The position numbers were made by a program, and so were the translations under genes. The notes beneath the pieces were generated by a model, which worked only from the letters and a program-made list of their open reading frames with translations, did no database searches and was not told the origin of the DNA. This document shows, piece by piece, positions 1-8,236 of a stretch of DNA of 21,040 bases. Source of the stretch: a virus; the IMG/VR virus record IMGVR_UViG_3300023278_002315, positions 1 to 21,040 of that record; one strand, written 5' to 3'. How positions within the stretch are numbered: position 1 is the first letter of the stretch; the number at the start of each line of letters is the position of its first letter.

Positions 1-421
1 GTACAACTCTTTTAGGAACCTTTACTAACTTAGGAACAACTTTCTTCTTAACTTTGCTTCCTTTTTTTATTGCATCATTAAATTTAATAGCTGCATCTTT
101 TGCTTTTATAGATTTTTTAGTGTGTCCTCTATTTAGATTAAATTTAATAGCTGCATCTTTTGCTTTTACAGATGATTTTGTATAGTAAGTACTACCTTTT
201 TTAGTAATAGTATTTAATTTTTTATTAGCAAGCTTAGTGCCTTTTTTGACACCACTATCAACCTTTTTATACGTATCTCCTAATTTAGCTGCACCCTTTT
301 TTACATGCGGTTTTGCCATTTTATAAGCTTTTTTCGCAGTGCTTTTAAGTCCTTTTTTTAAAATTCTTGATCCTACTACCCTTGCCGCATTTAATGCTAC
401 TGCTACGAATGGTATTGCCAT
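1..421 (-). CDS. Lysine-rich repeat protein, C-terminus cut by window edge
   Basis: An open frame starts at ATG 421-419 and runs off the left edge with no stop, so at least 140 residues are present. A GGGAGAGAG ribosome binding site lies just upstream of the ATG. The protein is strongly basic (many KK and KKG runs) with a short hydrophobic start (MAIPFVAVALNAA). It contains two copies of KAKDAAIKFN, 20 residues apart, encoded by a perfect 32-bp direct repeat. It follows the capsid gene on the same strand with a short gap, so it is probably a virion or DNA-associated structural protein. No family is recognised. The base composition may suggest nucleic-acid or membrane contact, but this is inference. 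Confidence 0.7.
   Translation of the reverse strand, partial: MAIPFVAVALNAARVVGSRILKKGLKSTAKKAYKMAKPHVKKGAAKLGDTYKKVDSGVKKGTKLANKKLNTITKKGSTYYTKSSVKAKDAAIKFNLNRGHTKKSIKAKDAAIKFNDAIKKGSKVKKKVVPKLVKVPKRVV
77..168. repeat. 32-bp direct repeat within the basic protein gene
   Basis: Positions 77-108 and 137-168 are identical, with a 60-bp period (20 codons). The repeat lies in frame and encodes the duplicated KAKDAAIKFN peptide. Identity at the DNA level, including third codon positions, suggests a recent tandem duplication or gene conversion. Confidence 0.9.
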
Positions 422-471
422 AACTCTCTCCCTTTATAATGGGGGGATATATTTCAATCCCCCCGTTTATG

Positions 472-1923
472 TTAACTAAATTGCAATACAGTATGTGTTT
501 CTGGTAAAGAAATTTCTAGACCTGCTTCTGTAAGAACCATGTCTTTTCTTCCGTCAACATCTCTGTTTTGAACATTAGTAATAACTTGAGTATCACGTGA
601 TACACCATTGCCCATTAATGGACGATATGCCACGTTTGCCAAGTCAATCATGATCGCTGTATCCTCATGAATACCTCTGAACATTGGTTCTGCAACAAAG
701 TTTAGATTACCATATAGAGTATTAACTCTTGTTACATGGTGTCCAAACGAACCTTTAATATTCTGAACATCTAAACCATAAGGATTAGTTGATTCAGCAT
801 TATCAGGTTGCGAACCTAATGCCATGGTATTGCCTAAGAATGAAGATCCACCTAGTTTATTCAACCAAGATAGAACTTTTCTTGAAGCAAGGACTAGTTT
901 TTCACCACTGTTTCCAGATTCTGGTGCAAAAACATTTTCCATTGCATCGATAAAGTGATCATAATTCGCACTTGCATAAGCAAATGTCTTTGTTTTACCA
1001 TAGATCTCAGCATAAGGTACAATACCCCATGTTCTACGAACTGGACCTGTTGATGTAGAATCATCTGATCCCATACCAAACAAGAATGCGTTTTCAAGAT
1101 CCATCTTATGTTCCATAAGTTTTTCTTGATATACACGCATGTATTCATTACTTACACCACGATATTTAGTAGCTAGAGCTGTACCAGAGAATAGAGGTAC
1201 TGCAGTTTTAAAAATCTGACAGTATCCTTCTCTGTTGTAGAACTCATCTGCCCAACCTTCTGGATCGGTTGATCCTTCAGCCCATGCAGAACCAATCACT
1301 TGACCGTCACCATCTGCTCTAAAAATTAATTTAGAAGCTGAAGCTTCAGTAATTTCTCCAGCTGTTGCTGCTTCCGCACCATCTGCTGAACGTGTTGGTT
1401 TATGTACTACTTTAATAAAACTACCTGCTACACGGGCAGCAGCAGCATCTGTAGTCAGATCTACTCCTGTTACCTTGTAGTAAGCAATTGCTGCAGTTTC
1501 CGCACCTGCTCCTGCGTCACTACCATTTGCATCGTATTCACATTCGATTGCAAGGATTTGACCGACAAGAATAAAGTTCGGTTGTACTGCAGATGATACC
1601 TCTCTACCAAATTTATCATAAAGCACATCTAGATCAAGAGTTGTAACATTCCAATTAGAGTCTGTACCGCTGTGTGCAGAACTTGTGACTGCTGCTTGAA
1701 CTTGGAAATTACGTCTTTGCCATTGATGTCGTTGTTCTAAGAACTTAAAAACTGGATCGTCTGTAGGTTTCTTAGCTACTTTAGACAAATATGTGAAGAA
1801 AGGTGATTGTTGGGGTGCTAACTCGGCGATTCTTTCACCGAAGTTAAAAATCCTACGATCGACGTTAATCGACGTACCCTGGACAGCTTCCCCTGGATTG
1901 ATACTATAAATATTAGCCATCAT
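472..1923 (-). CDS. Putative major capsid protein
   Basis: The gene encodes 483 residues on the minus strand. Two adjacent ATGs (1923 and 1920) are possible. A GAGGAG site upstream fits the second ATG slightly better, giving MANIYSINPGEAVQG. The protein has no signal peptide or membrane segment and has the mixed alpha/beta, Gly/Asn-rich composition usual for a capsid subunit. Its place directly after terminase, portal and the acidic scaffold candidate, in the same direction, is the normal position of the major capsid gene. A long Ala/Gly/Thr-rich segment at about residues 85-205 could be a surface insertion. I did not recognise a family motif, so the assignment rests on gene order, size and composition. 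A different head protein remains possible. Confidence 0.62.
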   Translation of the reverse strand: MMANIYSINPGEAVQGTSINVDRRIFNFGERIAELAPQQSPFFTYLSKVAKKPTDDPVFKFLEQRHQWQRRNFQVQAAVTSSAHSGTDSNWNVTTLDLDVLYDKFGREVSSAVQPNFILVGQILAIECEYDANGSDAGAGAETAAIAYYKVTGVDLTTDAAAARVAGSFIKVVHKPTRSADGAEAATAGEITEASASKLIFRADGDGQVIGSAWAEGSTDPEGWADEFYNREGYCQIFKTAVPLFSGTALATKYRGVSNEYMRVYQEKLMEHKMDLENAFLFGMGSDDSTSTGPVRRTWGIVPYAEIYGKTKTFAYASANYDHFIDAMENVFAPESGNSGEKLVLASRKVLSWLNKLGGSSFLGNTMALGSQPDNAESTNPYGLDVQNIKGSFGHHVTRVNTLYGNLNFVAEPMFRGIHEDTAIMIDLANVAYRPLMGNGVSRDTQVITNVQNRDVDGRKDMVLTEAGLEISLPETHTVLQFS

Positions 1924-1937
1924 TCATCTCCTCTTTG

Positions 1938-2825
1938 TTAAAATGGATTCCTTTTTCTAAAATTACCGATCATTGAATCCATCATTTGATCTTCCGCTGA
2001 TTTTTTTGATGACTGCGTATCTGCACTAGGTTGAACACCGATAGGTTTTGGAATAGCTAGTTTCTCTTGTCTCCTAATCATAGTATTTTGTTTCACTTGA
2101 GCTTGTGGACTCACCTGTTGCACTTCCTGTGTAACAGATGTCAAGTTCAATTGATGCAATCTAACAAGATTATCTAAAGATAAAGACTCTGGAGCACTCA
2201 TTTTACTAATAAAGTCCTCAGCCTGATCATTAGAATAATTGTAATTAGCCTGCAAATCATTTCGTAACTGTTGCTGTTGCAATAGTTCTTTTTGTTCTGC
2301 TTGCTGTTTAGCTACTTGTTTACTACGTTGATCTTCAAGAGATACCATATATTCAGATAAATCGTCCATATAATTATCTTTTTTAGATAAATATTTAGCC
2401 GATTCACTATCAGGATCGCTTAATGCATCAGTGTGATCGTATTCAGAGGGCTTTCGTGGTTTAATAGGTCTTTCTAATCGAACAGTCTCTTCCTCAGCTG
2501 GTTCTTCAGCTTTTGGTTGAGATGTTTTAGTCATAAAATCTGACATTTGTTCTTTTAGAACATCTATTTCCACTTGCTTTTTATCAGATTGACTTTGCCA
2601 ATACTGAAATTGCTCTGGATCACTCTTTGGATCAACAGCATTCTGAACTTCAGATGCTTGATCTAATCCAGGTTCAGAGATTTCTGACTCATCTTTAGCT
2701 ACAAATTCGTCTGAATTATCCCCGAAGACCTGATTAAATAGTTCATCTTCATTAATAGAAGGTGTTGCAGTCGGTTCTTCTATCATCTCTTGCTCATTTA
2801 CTGTTGCCTGTTTTTCTTCGCTCAT
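1938..2825 (-). CDS. Putative scaffold (capsid assembly) protein
   Basis: The gene encodes 295 residues, starting at ATG 2825 with an AAGGAG site ten bases upstream. The N-terminal third is very acidic (EEKQATVNEQEMIEE, DELFNQVFGDNSDEF). The middle is Gln/Lys/Glu-rich and likely coiled coil (about residues 75-195, with KQQAEQKELLQQQQL). The C-terminus is short and basic (FRKRNPF). This charge layout, the lack of a catalytic motif and the position between portal and capsid are typical of phage scaffolds. A scaffold's basic C-terminal helix usually binds the coat protein. Only 14 bases separate it from the capsid gene and 18 from portal, so the three are likely co-transcribed. The function is inferred. 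Confidence 0.6.
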   Translation of the reverse strand: MSEEKQATVNEQEMIEEPTATPSINEDELFNQVFGDNSDEFVAKDESEISEPGLDQASEVQNAVDPKSDPEQFQYWQSQSDKKQVEIDVLKEQMSDFMTKTSQPKAEEPAEEETVRLERPIKPRKPSEYDHTDALSDPDSESAKYLSKKDNYMDDLSEYMVSLEDQRSKQVAKQQAEQKELLQQQQLRNDLQANYNYSNDQAEDFISKMSAPESLSLDNLVRLHQLNLTSVTQEVQQVSPQAQVKQNTMIRRQEKLAIPKPIGVQPSADTQSSKKSAEDQMMDSMIGNFRKRNPF

Positions 2826-2843
2826 GTTTTGTTTTCTCCTTCC

Positions 2844-5153
2844 CTAACTTTCCTCAGCCTCTTCAGCATTATCAAATACTTCAAGGGCATTAGACTTTAT
2901 TAGGTTTCTTTGAACATCACTTAATCTAGCTTTATACAAACTAGTTGCTGCATCAGCCTTATTAGCTTGTTGATCTAATTTCGTGCTGAATTTTTCTACT
3001 TCAAGACGTTTCTTAGCATGTACAGTTTCTCTATCTGCTGTTTGTAAGTCGCCTTTTACTTCCTTTAATTCTTCTTGGAGCATTTCTACTTGTTGTGCCA
3101 TTTGTTTCATTTGACCAGAACGTTGCAATACTCCTTCTACGTCTACTAATTCTGATTTCTTTAATACTTCTATCTGATCTATTAATCCCATTTGATACAT
3201 TTCTTGGTATGTTTGTAACAATGCCATTCTATTCGTTGGTAATGTAGATCCTGAAGAAACTTTAATATCATACTTTCCTACTCCAATATCATGATATTTC
3301 TTAACAGCTCCATTATCCATTTCTTTGTAGAAATTAAATCTTTCTTCTTTTTCAGTCCCGTTAGGTTGTACTAATCTAATAACTTTTTCTTCAGTATATA
3401 ACTGTTGTATTAAAGGAACTGCAACTTTTGCGATCTGATTTAAAGCTTCTTCTACACTATCTCTACGAGATTTAATTCTTCGTTGTCCAAATTCATCAAC
3501 TACCAGAGTTCCTCTATAAGTAGATGGTGCATTTGCAGTACTTCCTTGCATTAACTCAAAAATACCAAAGCCATATTCTAAATCATATTTAGCATCAGCT
3601 TCGTTTTTATACAATTCGTTGGGAAGAGGGACTGGACCTGCCACAATGGGTGCACCTAATTCGGCATCAAACTCAATAACACTGGTCCCTGCTCTTCCCC
3701 ATTCTTCTTCTATTTGACGTATATCTGCCGAACCTCTAGGAATTAATAACTTTACATTTGTACTTGTACTTGCATGAGCTATAATTAAAGAACGAATCTT
3801 ATTGATATACTCTTGAAGAGGTCTAAACAACCTTACATCTGACTCTGGATATGGATTACGATTGTGTATATTCATCATTGGAATAATAGGATAATCTTCA
3901 GTAGGTAATATACGAGTGTAAAGCAAACTTTCCCCTACACTAACAATCATTTTTACACAACATTTTTCTATATCATTTGCTGTTATACGTTCCATCCCGA
4001 TAAGTTCTTCTGTAGTAATAGGAGTTAAAACAATAGTACTACCAACAATAGATTCTCTATTTTCCATTCCAGGAACTCTTATTGGATCTTGAGGAATTAA
4101 ATTTCCTCCTTCATCAAACTGAGGTTCTGGTATCTCGAAATGATACATTGGACCACTCTCTGAGATAAGACTAAACATTTCTTCTACTGTTAGAGTATCA
4201 AATATAATTGTTTCTTCTCCTGTAATTTTTTTAACTCTAATATACATTTTTGATGTATATTCATCATATTCATCTACATCAAAAAGAAATTCTCTATTAG
4301 AGAAAGGTTCAAAAACATTATAATACATATGCATTTCTTTAGTATAACGTTCAATGAATTTACGTTTTGTATGTAAACGGGTATCTGAATCTGGGCCAAA
4401 AATCTGTCCTTCTGTTGCTGCTAAATCTGTAACAGGATAATCATCATTATCTCCAGGTGAACTTTCAGCATCTTCAATTACATCCATATACTGAGGATAT
4501 ACTCTTGCTGCATGTTCATCGGTTAAATGTTTAGCTACTAAAATATGTGCAGCATCACGTGCATAAATATCTTGAGAATTAGGATCAATATATACATCTA
4601 AAGGATTTAAAGACTTAATATAAACTTCTCCTTTACCTAGGTCTGCCATAGGATCTTGATATACTTGCAATACTCCCATGCCTCCGACGTAATAATCGTC
4701 AATACATCGTTTTAATTGTTCGTCTCCAGTAGATACATCCCATATATACTGAAATAAGTCAGAAAATACTTTTGCTGTTTGTCTATCAGAATCCTCTCTT
4801 CCAGTAGAACGAAACTGAGGAGAGTTATATGTTAATAAAGATTTTGCAGTTTCTACAATTGGATGAATACGATTAACAACTATAGGAGCTTGTCCACGAG
4901 ACTCAAGGATTTCTTTCTCTTCATTTGTCCATTGAGCTCCACCACGAAATTCTACAGCTTCTTGAAATTTTTCTGACCACAATTCACGAGAAGATTTATA
5001 TTCTTGAAATAATTCTAACGTATCTTCTACGTCATCAAGTATAGTTTCTTTAGAAGACTTTGATCTATTGTGTTTATAATTAAATACTTCTTCTAAATCA
5101 GCTAGTGATTGAGTTCTTGTCTTTGCTGTTCTGTTCTTTATCTTTTCTGGCAT
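2844..5153 (-). CDS. Portal protein, P22-like
   Basis: The gene encodes 769 residues and starts at ATG 5153. The portal forms the twelve-subunit ring at one capsid vertex through which DNA is packaged. Family-like segments are AQWTNEEKEILESRGQAPIVVNRIHPIVETAKSLL (about residues 75-108), the wing/stem region with GGMGVLQVYQDP and LNPLDVYIDPNSQD (about 157-196), and a long C-terminal coiled coil (about 655-750). The size matches P22-like portals, which are longer than those of lambda or HK97. No good Shine-Dalgarno site precedes this ATG. An upstream 54-codon frame overlaps the start, so initiation may depend on translational coupling. Terminase lies just upstream and the scaffold candidate follows. 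Confidence 0.85.
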   Translation of the reverse strand: MPEKIKNRTAKTRTQSLADLEEVFNYKHNRSKSSKETILDDVEDTLELFQEYKSSRELWSEKFQEAVEFRGGAQWTNEEKEILESRGQAPIVVNRIHPIVETAKSLLTYNSPQFRSTGREDSDRQTAKVFSDLFQYIWDVSTGDEQLKRCIDDYYVGGMGVLQVYQDPMADLGKGEVYIKSLNPLDVYIDPNSQDIYARDAAHILVAKHLTDEHAARVYPQYMDVIEDAESSPGDNDDYPVTDLAATEGQIFGPDSDTRLHTKRKFIERYTKEMHMYYNVFEPFSNREFLFDVDEYDEYTSKMYIRVKKITGEETIIFDTLTVEEMFSLISESGPMYHFEIPEPQFDEGGNLIPQDPIRVPGMENRESIVGSTIVLTPITTEELIGMERITANDIEKCCVKMIVSVGESLLYTRILPTEDYPIIPMMNIHNRNPYPESDVRLFRPLQEYINKIRSLIIAHASTSTNVKLLIPRGSADIRQIEEEWGRAGTSVIEFDAELGAPIVAGPVPLPNELYKNEADAKYDLEYGFGIFELMQGSTANAPSTYRGTLVVDEFGQRRIKSRRDSVEEALNQIAKVAVPLIQQLYTEEKVIRLVQPNGTEKEERFNFYKEMDNGAVKKYHDIGVGKYDIKVSSGSTLPTNRMALLQTYQEMYQMGLIDQIEVLKKSELVDVEGVLQRSGQMKQMAQQVEMLQEELKEVKGDLQTADRETVHAKKRLEVEKFSTKLDQQANKADAATSLYKARLSDVQRNLIKSNALEVFDNAEEAEES

Positions 5154-5262
5154 GATTATCTATCGCAATATACCCTTTTGGTATTTTTGAATATATAAAA
5201 TTGTTTAGTTTCTTCTTAAATGATTCTGATGTCATATAGTATTTAACTAGATCAATTCTCAT
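5098..5262 (-). CDS. Candidate 54-residue protein upstream of and overlapping portal
   Basis: On the minus strand, ATG 5262-5260 opens a 54-residue frame (MRIDLVKYYMTSESFKKKLN...) ending with TGA at 5100-5098, 56 bases inside the portal gene. An AGGA site lies eight bases before the ATG. The part that precedes the portal overlap reads like a normal basic protein (KIPKGYIAID). Because portal lacks a clear ribosome binding site, this frame could deliver ribosomes to it. It could also be a chance open frame in a leader. No homology is recognised. Confidence 0.35.
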   Translation of the reverse strand: MRIDLVKYYMTSESFKKKLNNFIYSKIPKGYIAIDNHARKDKEQNSKDKNSITS

Positions 5263-5280
5263 ACGATTATCCTAACTGGT

Positions 5281-5310
5281 AAGATACTACTAAAAATAGG
5301 TAATTGTCAA
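5281..5310 (-). promoter_or_regulatory. Possible sigma70-like promoter for the portal-capsid genes
   Basis: On the minus strand a perfect TTGACA (5310-5305) is followed after 18 bases by TATCTT (5286-5281), about 20 bases before the 54-codon frame that precedes portal. It lies in the 164-bp gap between terminase and portal, the only large gap in the morphogenesis block. The -10 match is moderate, so this is a candidate only. Confidence 0.4.
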
Positions 5311-5317
5311 GGATTAT

Positions 5318-6802
5318 TTATATTATTTTCCAACTTTTTGGCATAGAGTAAACATAGTCATCATTTACTGTTTCTTCTTCTATATCATGTACTGGTTTAT
5401 AAGCATTTTTATTTGCATAGAAAAAACCATCTAATAAGTCATCGTGCTTCCCTCTAGGATACAATAGTAGCTCATCCAATAACGGTTGCATAGTATTTTT
5501 CATATAAACCTTTCCTTGTGCAAATAAAGGTTGTAAACTTTCTAGACGATAAGACTTAGATGTTCTTGGATTTTCTTTAATTTCTAATCCAGGAATAAAT
5601 AATCCCATCTCTGTAGACTTCTCTTTGATATATTGACGTAACATTTCCTGATATCCAACAGATTCTATTCTAGTTCTTGCACTATTGTACTGTACAAAAT
5701 TGTCTATAATAGCATCTGCAAGAGCCAATGGAGTAGCCCTGTTTCTATAATAAGGGAGAATATATCTATTATTATTAGCATCTATTGCAATATTGAATAT
5801 AACAGAATAGTCTGCTCCTCTTTTTGTACTAGATGCAGGATCTACTCCTGTAAAAATATTCACTGGTATTCTTTCATCTACCTTCTTACCATTTTTTTTC
5901 AGTAAAATCATATATGGGTATCCATAATCATCTGTATCAAAATATCCATCGTAATATTTAATATGTTCTTGTCTAAATAAATTTTCTTCATCTCCAACGA
6001 TTTGACATAGATACTCTCTATAAAATACAGAAATACGATTAATACTTTCTAATTCTATCTTTTTCTGCTTCAATTTCTCTACAGGCCATATTGCTGGCCA
6101 TAGTGACATATTCTTTTCTAAGTCTGGTGCAAATGTTAAACTTTTCCATCCCTTCATATCTTTTAATGTTTCCACTAAACAACGTTGGTGTTGCGGTGTA
6201 CCAATAACACATACCCTTCCTTTCAATGGATCTAAGGAAGGAACACCAGATTGGAGCAACCAACGAAGGTTTTGTTCCATTGCTTCTGCTGTTTTGGTAT
6301 TATTCTCATCTTCTGGATCATCTAAGATTAATAAGGTAGGACGTTGATTGCCGTGCTTGATACCTCTTATCTGCTGTCCTGTACCTTTACATATAATGAC
6401 TGAACCATCTTTTAGCTCTATCTCAGCATTAGACCATTTTCGTGCTGACTGCATTCCCCAATATCCAAAAAAGTACCTAAATTCCTGAGAATAGTCTAAC
6501 ACATCCTTAATAGTTCCTAATAACTTGACAGCATGTTGCTGTGTACGAGATACTAATACAATAACTTTTGGCCCTTTATCGAACATAAGATGGAATAAAG
6601 GAAGCACTCCAGCTACAATAGAAGACTTTGCATGTCCACGTGGAGCTATAATATTTAATTGAGAAATAGATTTATTAAGTAACTCTTTTGTAATATCATA
6701 ATGAAAATTTGGAGATTCTGCACTAAACATATTAGGCATTACCATTCTGCCGAATAATAGCATATCCTGTTCCATTTCCAGGAGCATCTTCTTTTTGTCC
6801 AT
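5318..6802 (-). CDS. Terminase large subunit (DNA packaging ATPase-nuclease)
   Basis: The gene encodes 494 residues. The enzyme drives DNA into the prohead and cuts the concatemer. Residues 53-61 (APRGHAKSS) are the Walker A loop, with Arg in the typical terminase position. Residues 157-165 (LLILDDPED) are Walker B with the catalytic acidic pair. IGTPQ at about 200 is motif III/coupling. The C-terminal RNase H-like nuclease keeps its acidic residues: D321 in GVDPASS, D331 in the GADYSV segment, and D454/D455/D458 in GKHDDLLDG. All key residues are present, so it appears intact. Its ATG overlaps the stop of a 37-codon gene as TAATG, implying coupled translation. Confidence 0.93.
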   Translation of the reverse strand: MDKKKMLLEMEQDMLLFGRMVMPNMFSAESPNFHYDITKELLNKSISQLNIIAPRGHAKSSIVAGVLPLFHLMFDKGPKVIVLVSRTQQHAVKLLGTIKDVLDYSQEFRYFFGYWGMQSARKWSNAEIELKDGSVIICKGTGQQIRGIKHGNQRPTLLILDDPEDENNTKTAEAMEQNLRWLLQSGVPSLDPLKGRVCVIGTPQHQRCLVETLKDMKGWKSLTFAPDLEKNMSLWPAIWPVEKLKQKKIELESINRISVFYREYLCQIVGDEENLFRQEHIKYYDGYFDTDDYGYPYMILLKKNGKKVDERIPVNIFTGVDPASSTKRGADYSVIFNIAIDANNNRYILPYYRNRATPLALADAIIDNFVQYNSARTRIESVGYQEMLRQYIKEKSTEMGLFIPGLEIKENPRTSKSYRLESLQPLFAQGKVYMKNTMQPLLDELLLYPRGKHDDLLDGFFYANKNAYKPVHDIEEETVNDDYVYSMPKSWKII

Positions 6803-6915
6803 TATTTATCCTTTACAACAACAATAATTCCCCATTCTAAAGCTACATGCTTTAAAACTTCAAGGAATTCCTGTAAATCATCATTTTTTCCCGATAACTT
6901 TACTGTCTTTTTCAT
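6802..6915 (-). CDS. 37-residue protein translationally coupled to terminase
   Basis: On the minus strand, ATG 6915-6913 opens a 37-residue frame (MKKTVKLSGKND...VVVKDK), with AGGA about five bases upstream. It begins inside the end of the preceding 261-residue gene and stops with TAA overlapping the terminase ATG (TAATG). Ends that interlock with both neighbours, plus a ribosome binding site, support a real gene. Its ALEWGIIVVVKDK tail resembles ALELGILLRSDREL at the end of the 71-residue protein at 7945-8160, but the similarity is short. No function is recognised. Confidence 0.6.
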   Translation of the reverse strand: MKKTVKLSGKNDDLQEFLEVLKHVALEWGIIVVVKDK

Positions 6916-7666
6916 CTACATCCTGTTTTTTAGTTGCTTTTAACTTTTTAGTCTGTTTTTCGTAGGAATCTGCAATTTGATGCGTCATATCTACTTCTAA
7001 AGACTCTGTAATTTGTTTTGTCTTAGGAGCCATATCTAAGAATATTGATAATTCTTTAGCACCACGAATCATATCAGAACTACTTTCTTTTACTTTTGCT
7101 ACATCTATAGCATCTTTCATTACATCTAACACATATCCTTCATCTACACCCTTTTCTACTAGGATTTCTTTCAACTTCTCTTCAATCATCTTTTTAACCT
7201 CTTTTAGTTTAAGTAATTTTTTTGCGGCGATTACGGGGTTTTCTTGGTCTGGCCTATATATTTTCCCTATTTTATAAAGATCTGGCAGTATACCTGCCAT
7301 TTTGTACGTTAAAAAGGCATCTACGGCTAATTCTGCCCTAGCACTTTTAGCTTCTATTTCATTGTACGACTTTGTAGATACCCCGCAGAAGTTCCCAGAA
7401 CTGTAATGCGGCTCAAATTCTAACTTCCTATGTTCCCCTAACCATTGTCTACCAAAAGGATATACCATTTCTGTATTTGTTTTGTATTCATTCCTTGAAA
7501 TACACTCAGAAACATAGCCATCATCACTGATTCCATAGGTCCCTGGTACCGTTTTTTGCCAAAAATTATAGGAAATCCCTTTTTCCTTGGCTTCCACCTC
7601 TGTATATATAATAAACTCTACAGGTTGAAAATTATTTTTTTTCAGTTTTTTTATTATCCTGATCAC
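6881..7666 (-). CDS. Putative small terminase subunit (TerS-like)
   Basis: The frame encodes up to 261 residues from GTG 7666-7664. No strong ribosome binding site fixes the start, and a slightly later start is possible. The N-terminal part (about residues 20-75: AKEKGISYNFWQKTVPGTYGISDDGYVSECISR) looks like a small globular domain. The C-terminal half is helical, with VLDVMKDAIDVAKVKESSSDMIRGAKELSIFLDM at about 179-212, a pattern seen in small terminase-like phage proteins. It ends in a Lys/Asp-rich tail. Its position directly before the large terminase fits a DNA-recognition subunit. The call is based on helix pattern and context, and a different packaging accessory protein is possible. Confidence 0.5.
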   Translation of the reverse strand: MIRIIKKLKKNNFQPVEFIIYTEVEAKEKGISYNFWQKTVPGTYGISDDGYVSECISRNEYKTNTEMVYPFGRQWLGEHRKLEFEPHYSSGNFCGVSTKSYNEIEAKSARAELAVDAFLTYKMAGILPDLYKIGKIYRPDQENPVIAAKKLLKLKEVKKMIEEKLKEILVEKGVDEGYVLDVMKDAIDVAKVKESSSDMIRGAKELSIFLDMAPKTKQITESLEVDMTHQIADSYEKQTKKLKATKKQDVDEKDSKVIGKK

Positions 7667-7853
7667 GTTCTTTCTGTTTATCCTGCAAAAATTTTATGAA
7701 TTTTTCTTTATCACCTTTCATTTCAACATATAGGTCTAGGGCCTTATCGCCGTTGAAAACTTGCAACGTTAAATATTCCATTTGCTGCAAGATGGTTCGA
7801 ATCATCCTAAGAATTTCTTTGTTTGTAGGTTTTTTCTGTTTACGCAACGCCAT
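7632..7853 (-). CDS. Small basic helical protein of unknown function
   Basis: The gene encodes 73 residues from ATG 7853 with a strong AAGGAG site upstream, so translation is likely. The sequence is helical and charged (RKQKKPTNKEILRMIRTILQQMEYL, then a KEKFIKFLQDKQKERDQDNKKTEKK tail). The tail overlaps the start of the TerS-like gene by about 35 bases. It is the first well-supported gene downstream of the palindrome-rich gap at 7868-7944. A DNA-packaging accessory or small DNA-binding role is possible, but no family is recognised. Confidence 0.6.
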   Translation of the reverse strand: MALRKQKKPTNKEILRMIRTILQQMEYLTLQVFNGDKALDLYVEMKGDKEKFIKFLQDKQKERDQDNKKTEKK

Positions 7854-7867
7854 GTCGTTTCTCCTTA

Positions 7868-7944
7868 TCGTAATTAATTATTTTTAATAATTAATGTATG
7901 TAATATCGATATATCGTTATATTAACGTTAATACCTTACACTAC
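7868..7944. promoter_or_regulatory. Cluster of short palindromes between two minus-strand genes
   Basis: This gap holds three separate palindromes: a 9-bp stem with a TTT loop (7874-7882 with 7886-7894), CGATATATCG at 7907-7916, and ATTAACGTTAAT at 7921-7932. The last two are even palindromes of the kind bound by dimeric regulators. None is followed by a T-run on either strand. The block lies just upstream of the ribosome binding site of the 73-residue gene, so it may carry its promoter and operator. No clear -35/-10 pair was assigned. Confidence 0.3.
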
Positions 7945-8160
7945 TTAGTTTAGCTCACGATCGCTACGCAATAGAATTCCCAATTCTAAAGCTTCGATGA
8001 TCACATTAATTTCAATTTCTGCCAACATTACTTCTTTCAATTTTTGAACCGCAGGAGATTTCGAATGTACTGGTACTTTAACCCATTTTTTCCCATCAAA
8101 TTTTTCTAAAAATTCTGCTTCCATAATTTTTCTGATTATATCTTTAGGTAATTTTGACAT
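7945..8160 (-). CDS. Small protein of unknown function
   Basis: A 71-residue frame starts at ATG 8160 (MSKLPKDIIRKIMEAEFLEKFDGKKWVKVPVHSKSPAVQKLKEVMLAEIEINVIIEALELGILLRSDRELN is the composition, with a basic first half and an acidic, helical second half). No strong ribosome binding site is visible. An internal ATG (MEAEFLEKF) is an alternative start. It is the first minus-strand frame after the divergent structured region. It is not recognised. Confidence 0.5.
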   Translation of the reverse strand: MSKLPKDIIRKIMEAEFLEKFDGKKWVKVPVHSKSPAVQKLKEVMLAEIEINVIIEALELGILLRSDRELN

Positions 8161-8218
8161 TATGACTTAATGTAATACTATTTTTTGAAAAATGCAAGTA
8201 GAATGTGTGTACGTAGTA

Positions 8219-8224
8219 TATAAT
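8219..8224 (+). promoter_or_regulatory. Candidate -10 element just upstream of the structured region
   Basis: A perfect TATAAT at 8219-8224 would place a transcription start near 8231, about six bases before the first long helix of the structured region at 8237. No good -35 hexamer lies 16-18 bases upstream. A phage factor or an activator would be needed, or the match is chance in AT-rich DNA. Confidence 0.3.
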
Positions 8225-8236
8225 AAACCTACTACA

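Noticed and set aside
1402-1596. Plus-strand open frame inside the capsid gene
   Set aside because: It is Cys/Ser/Thr-rich antisense sequence without a ribosome site, inside a well-supported gene.
6039-6263. Out-of-phase minus-strand frame inside terminase
   Set aside because: It lies wholly inside the conserved ATPase gene and has no matching features.
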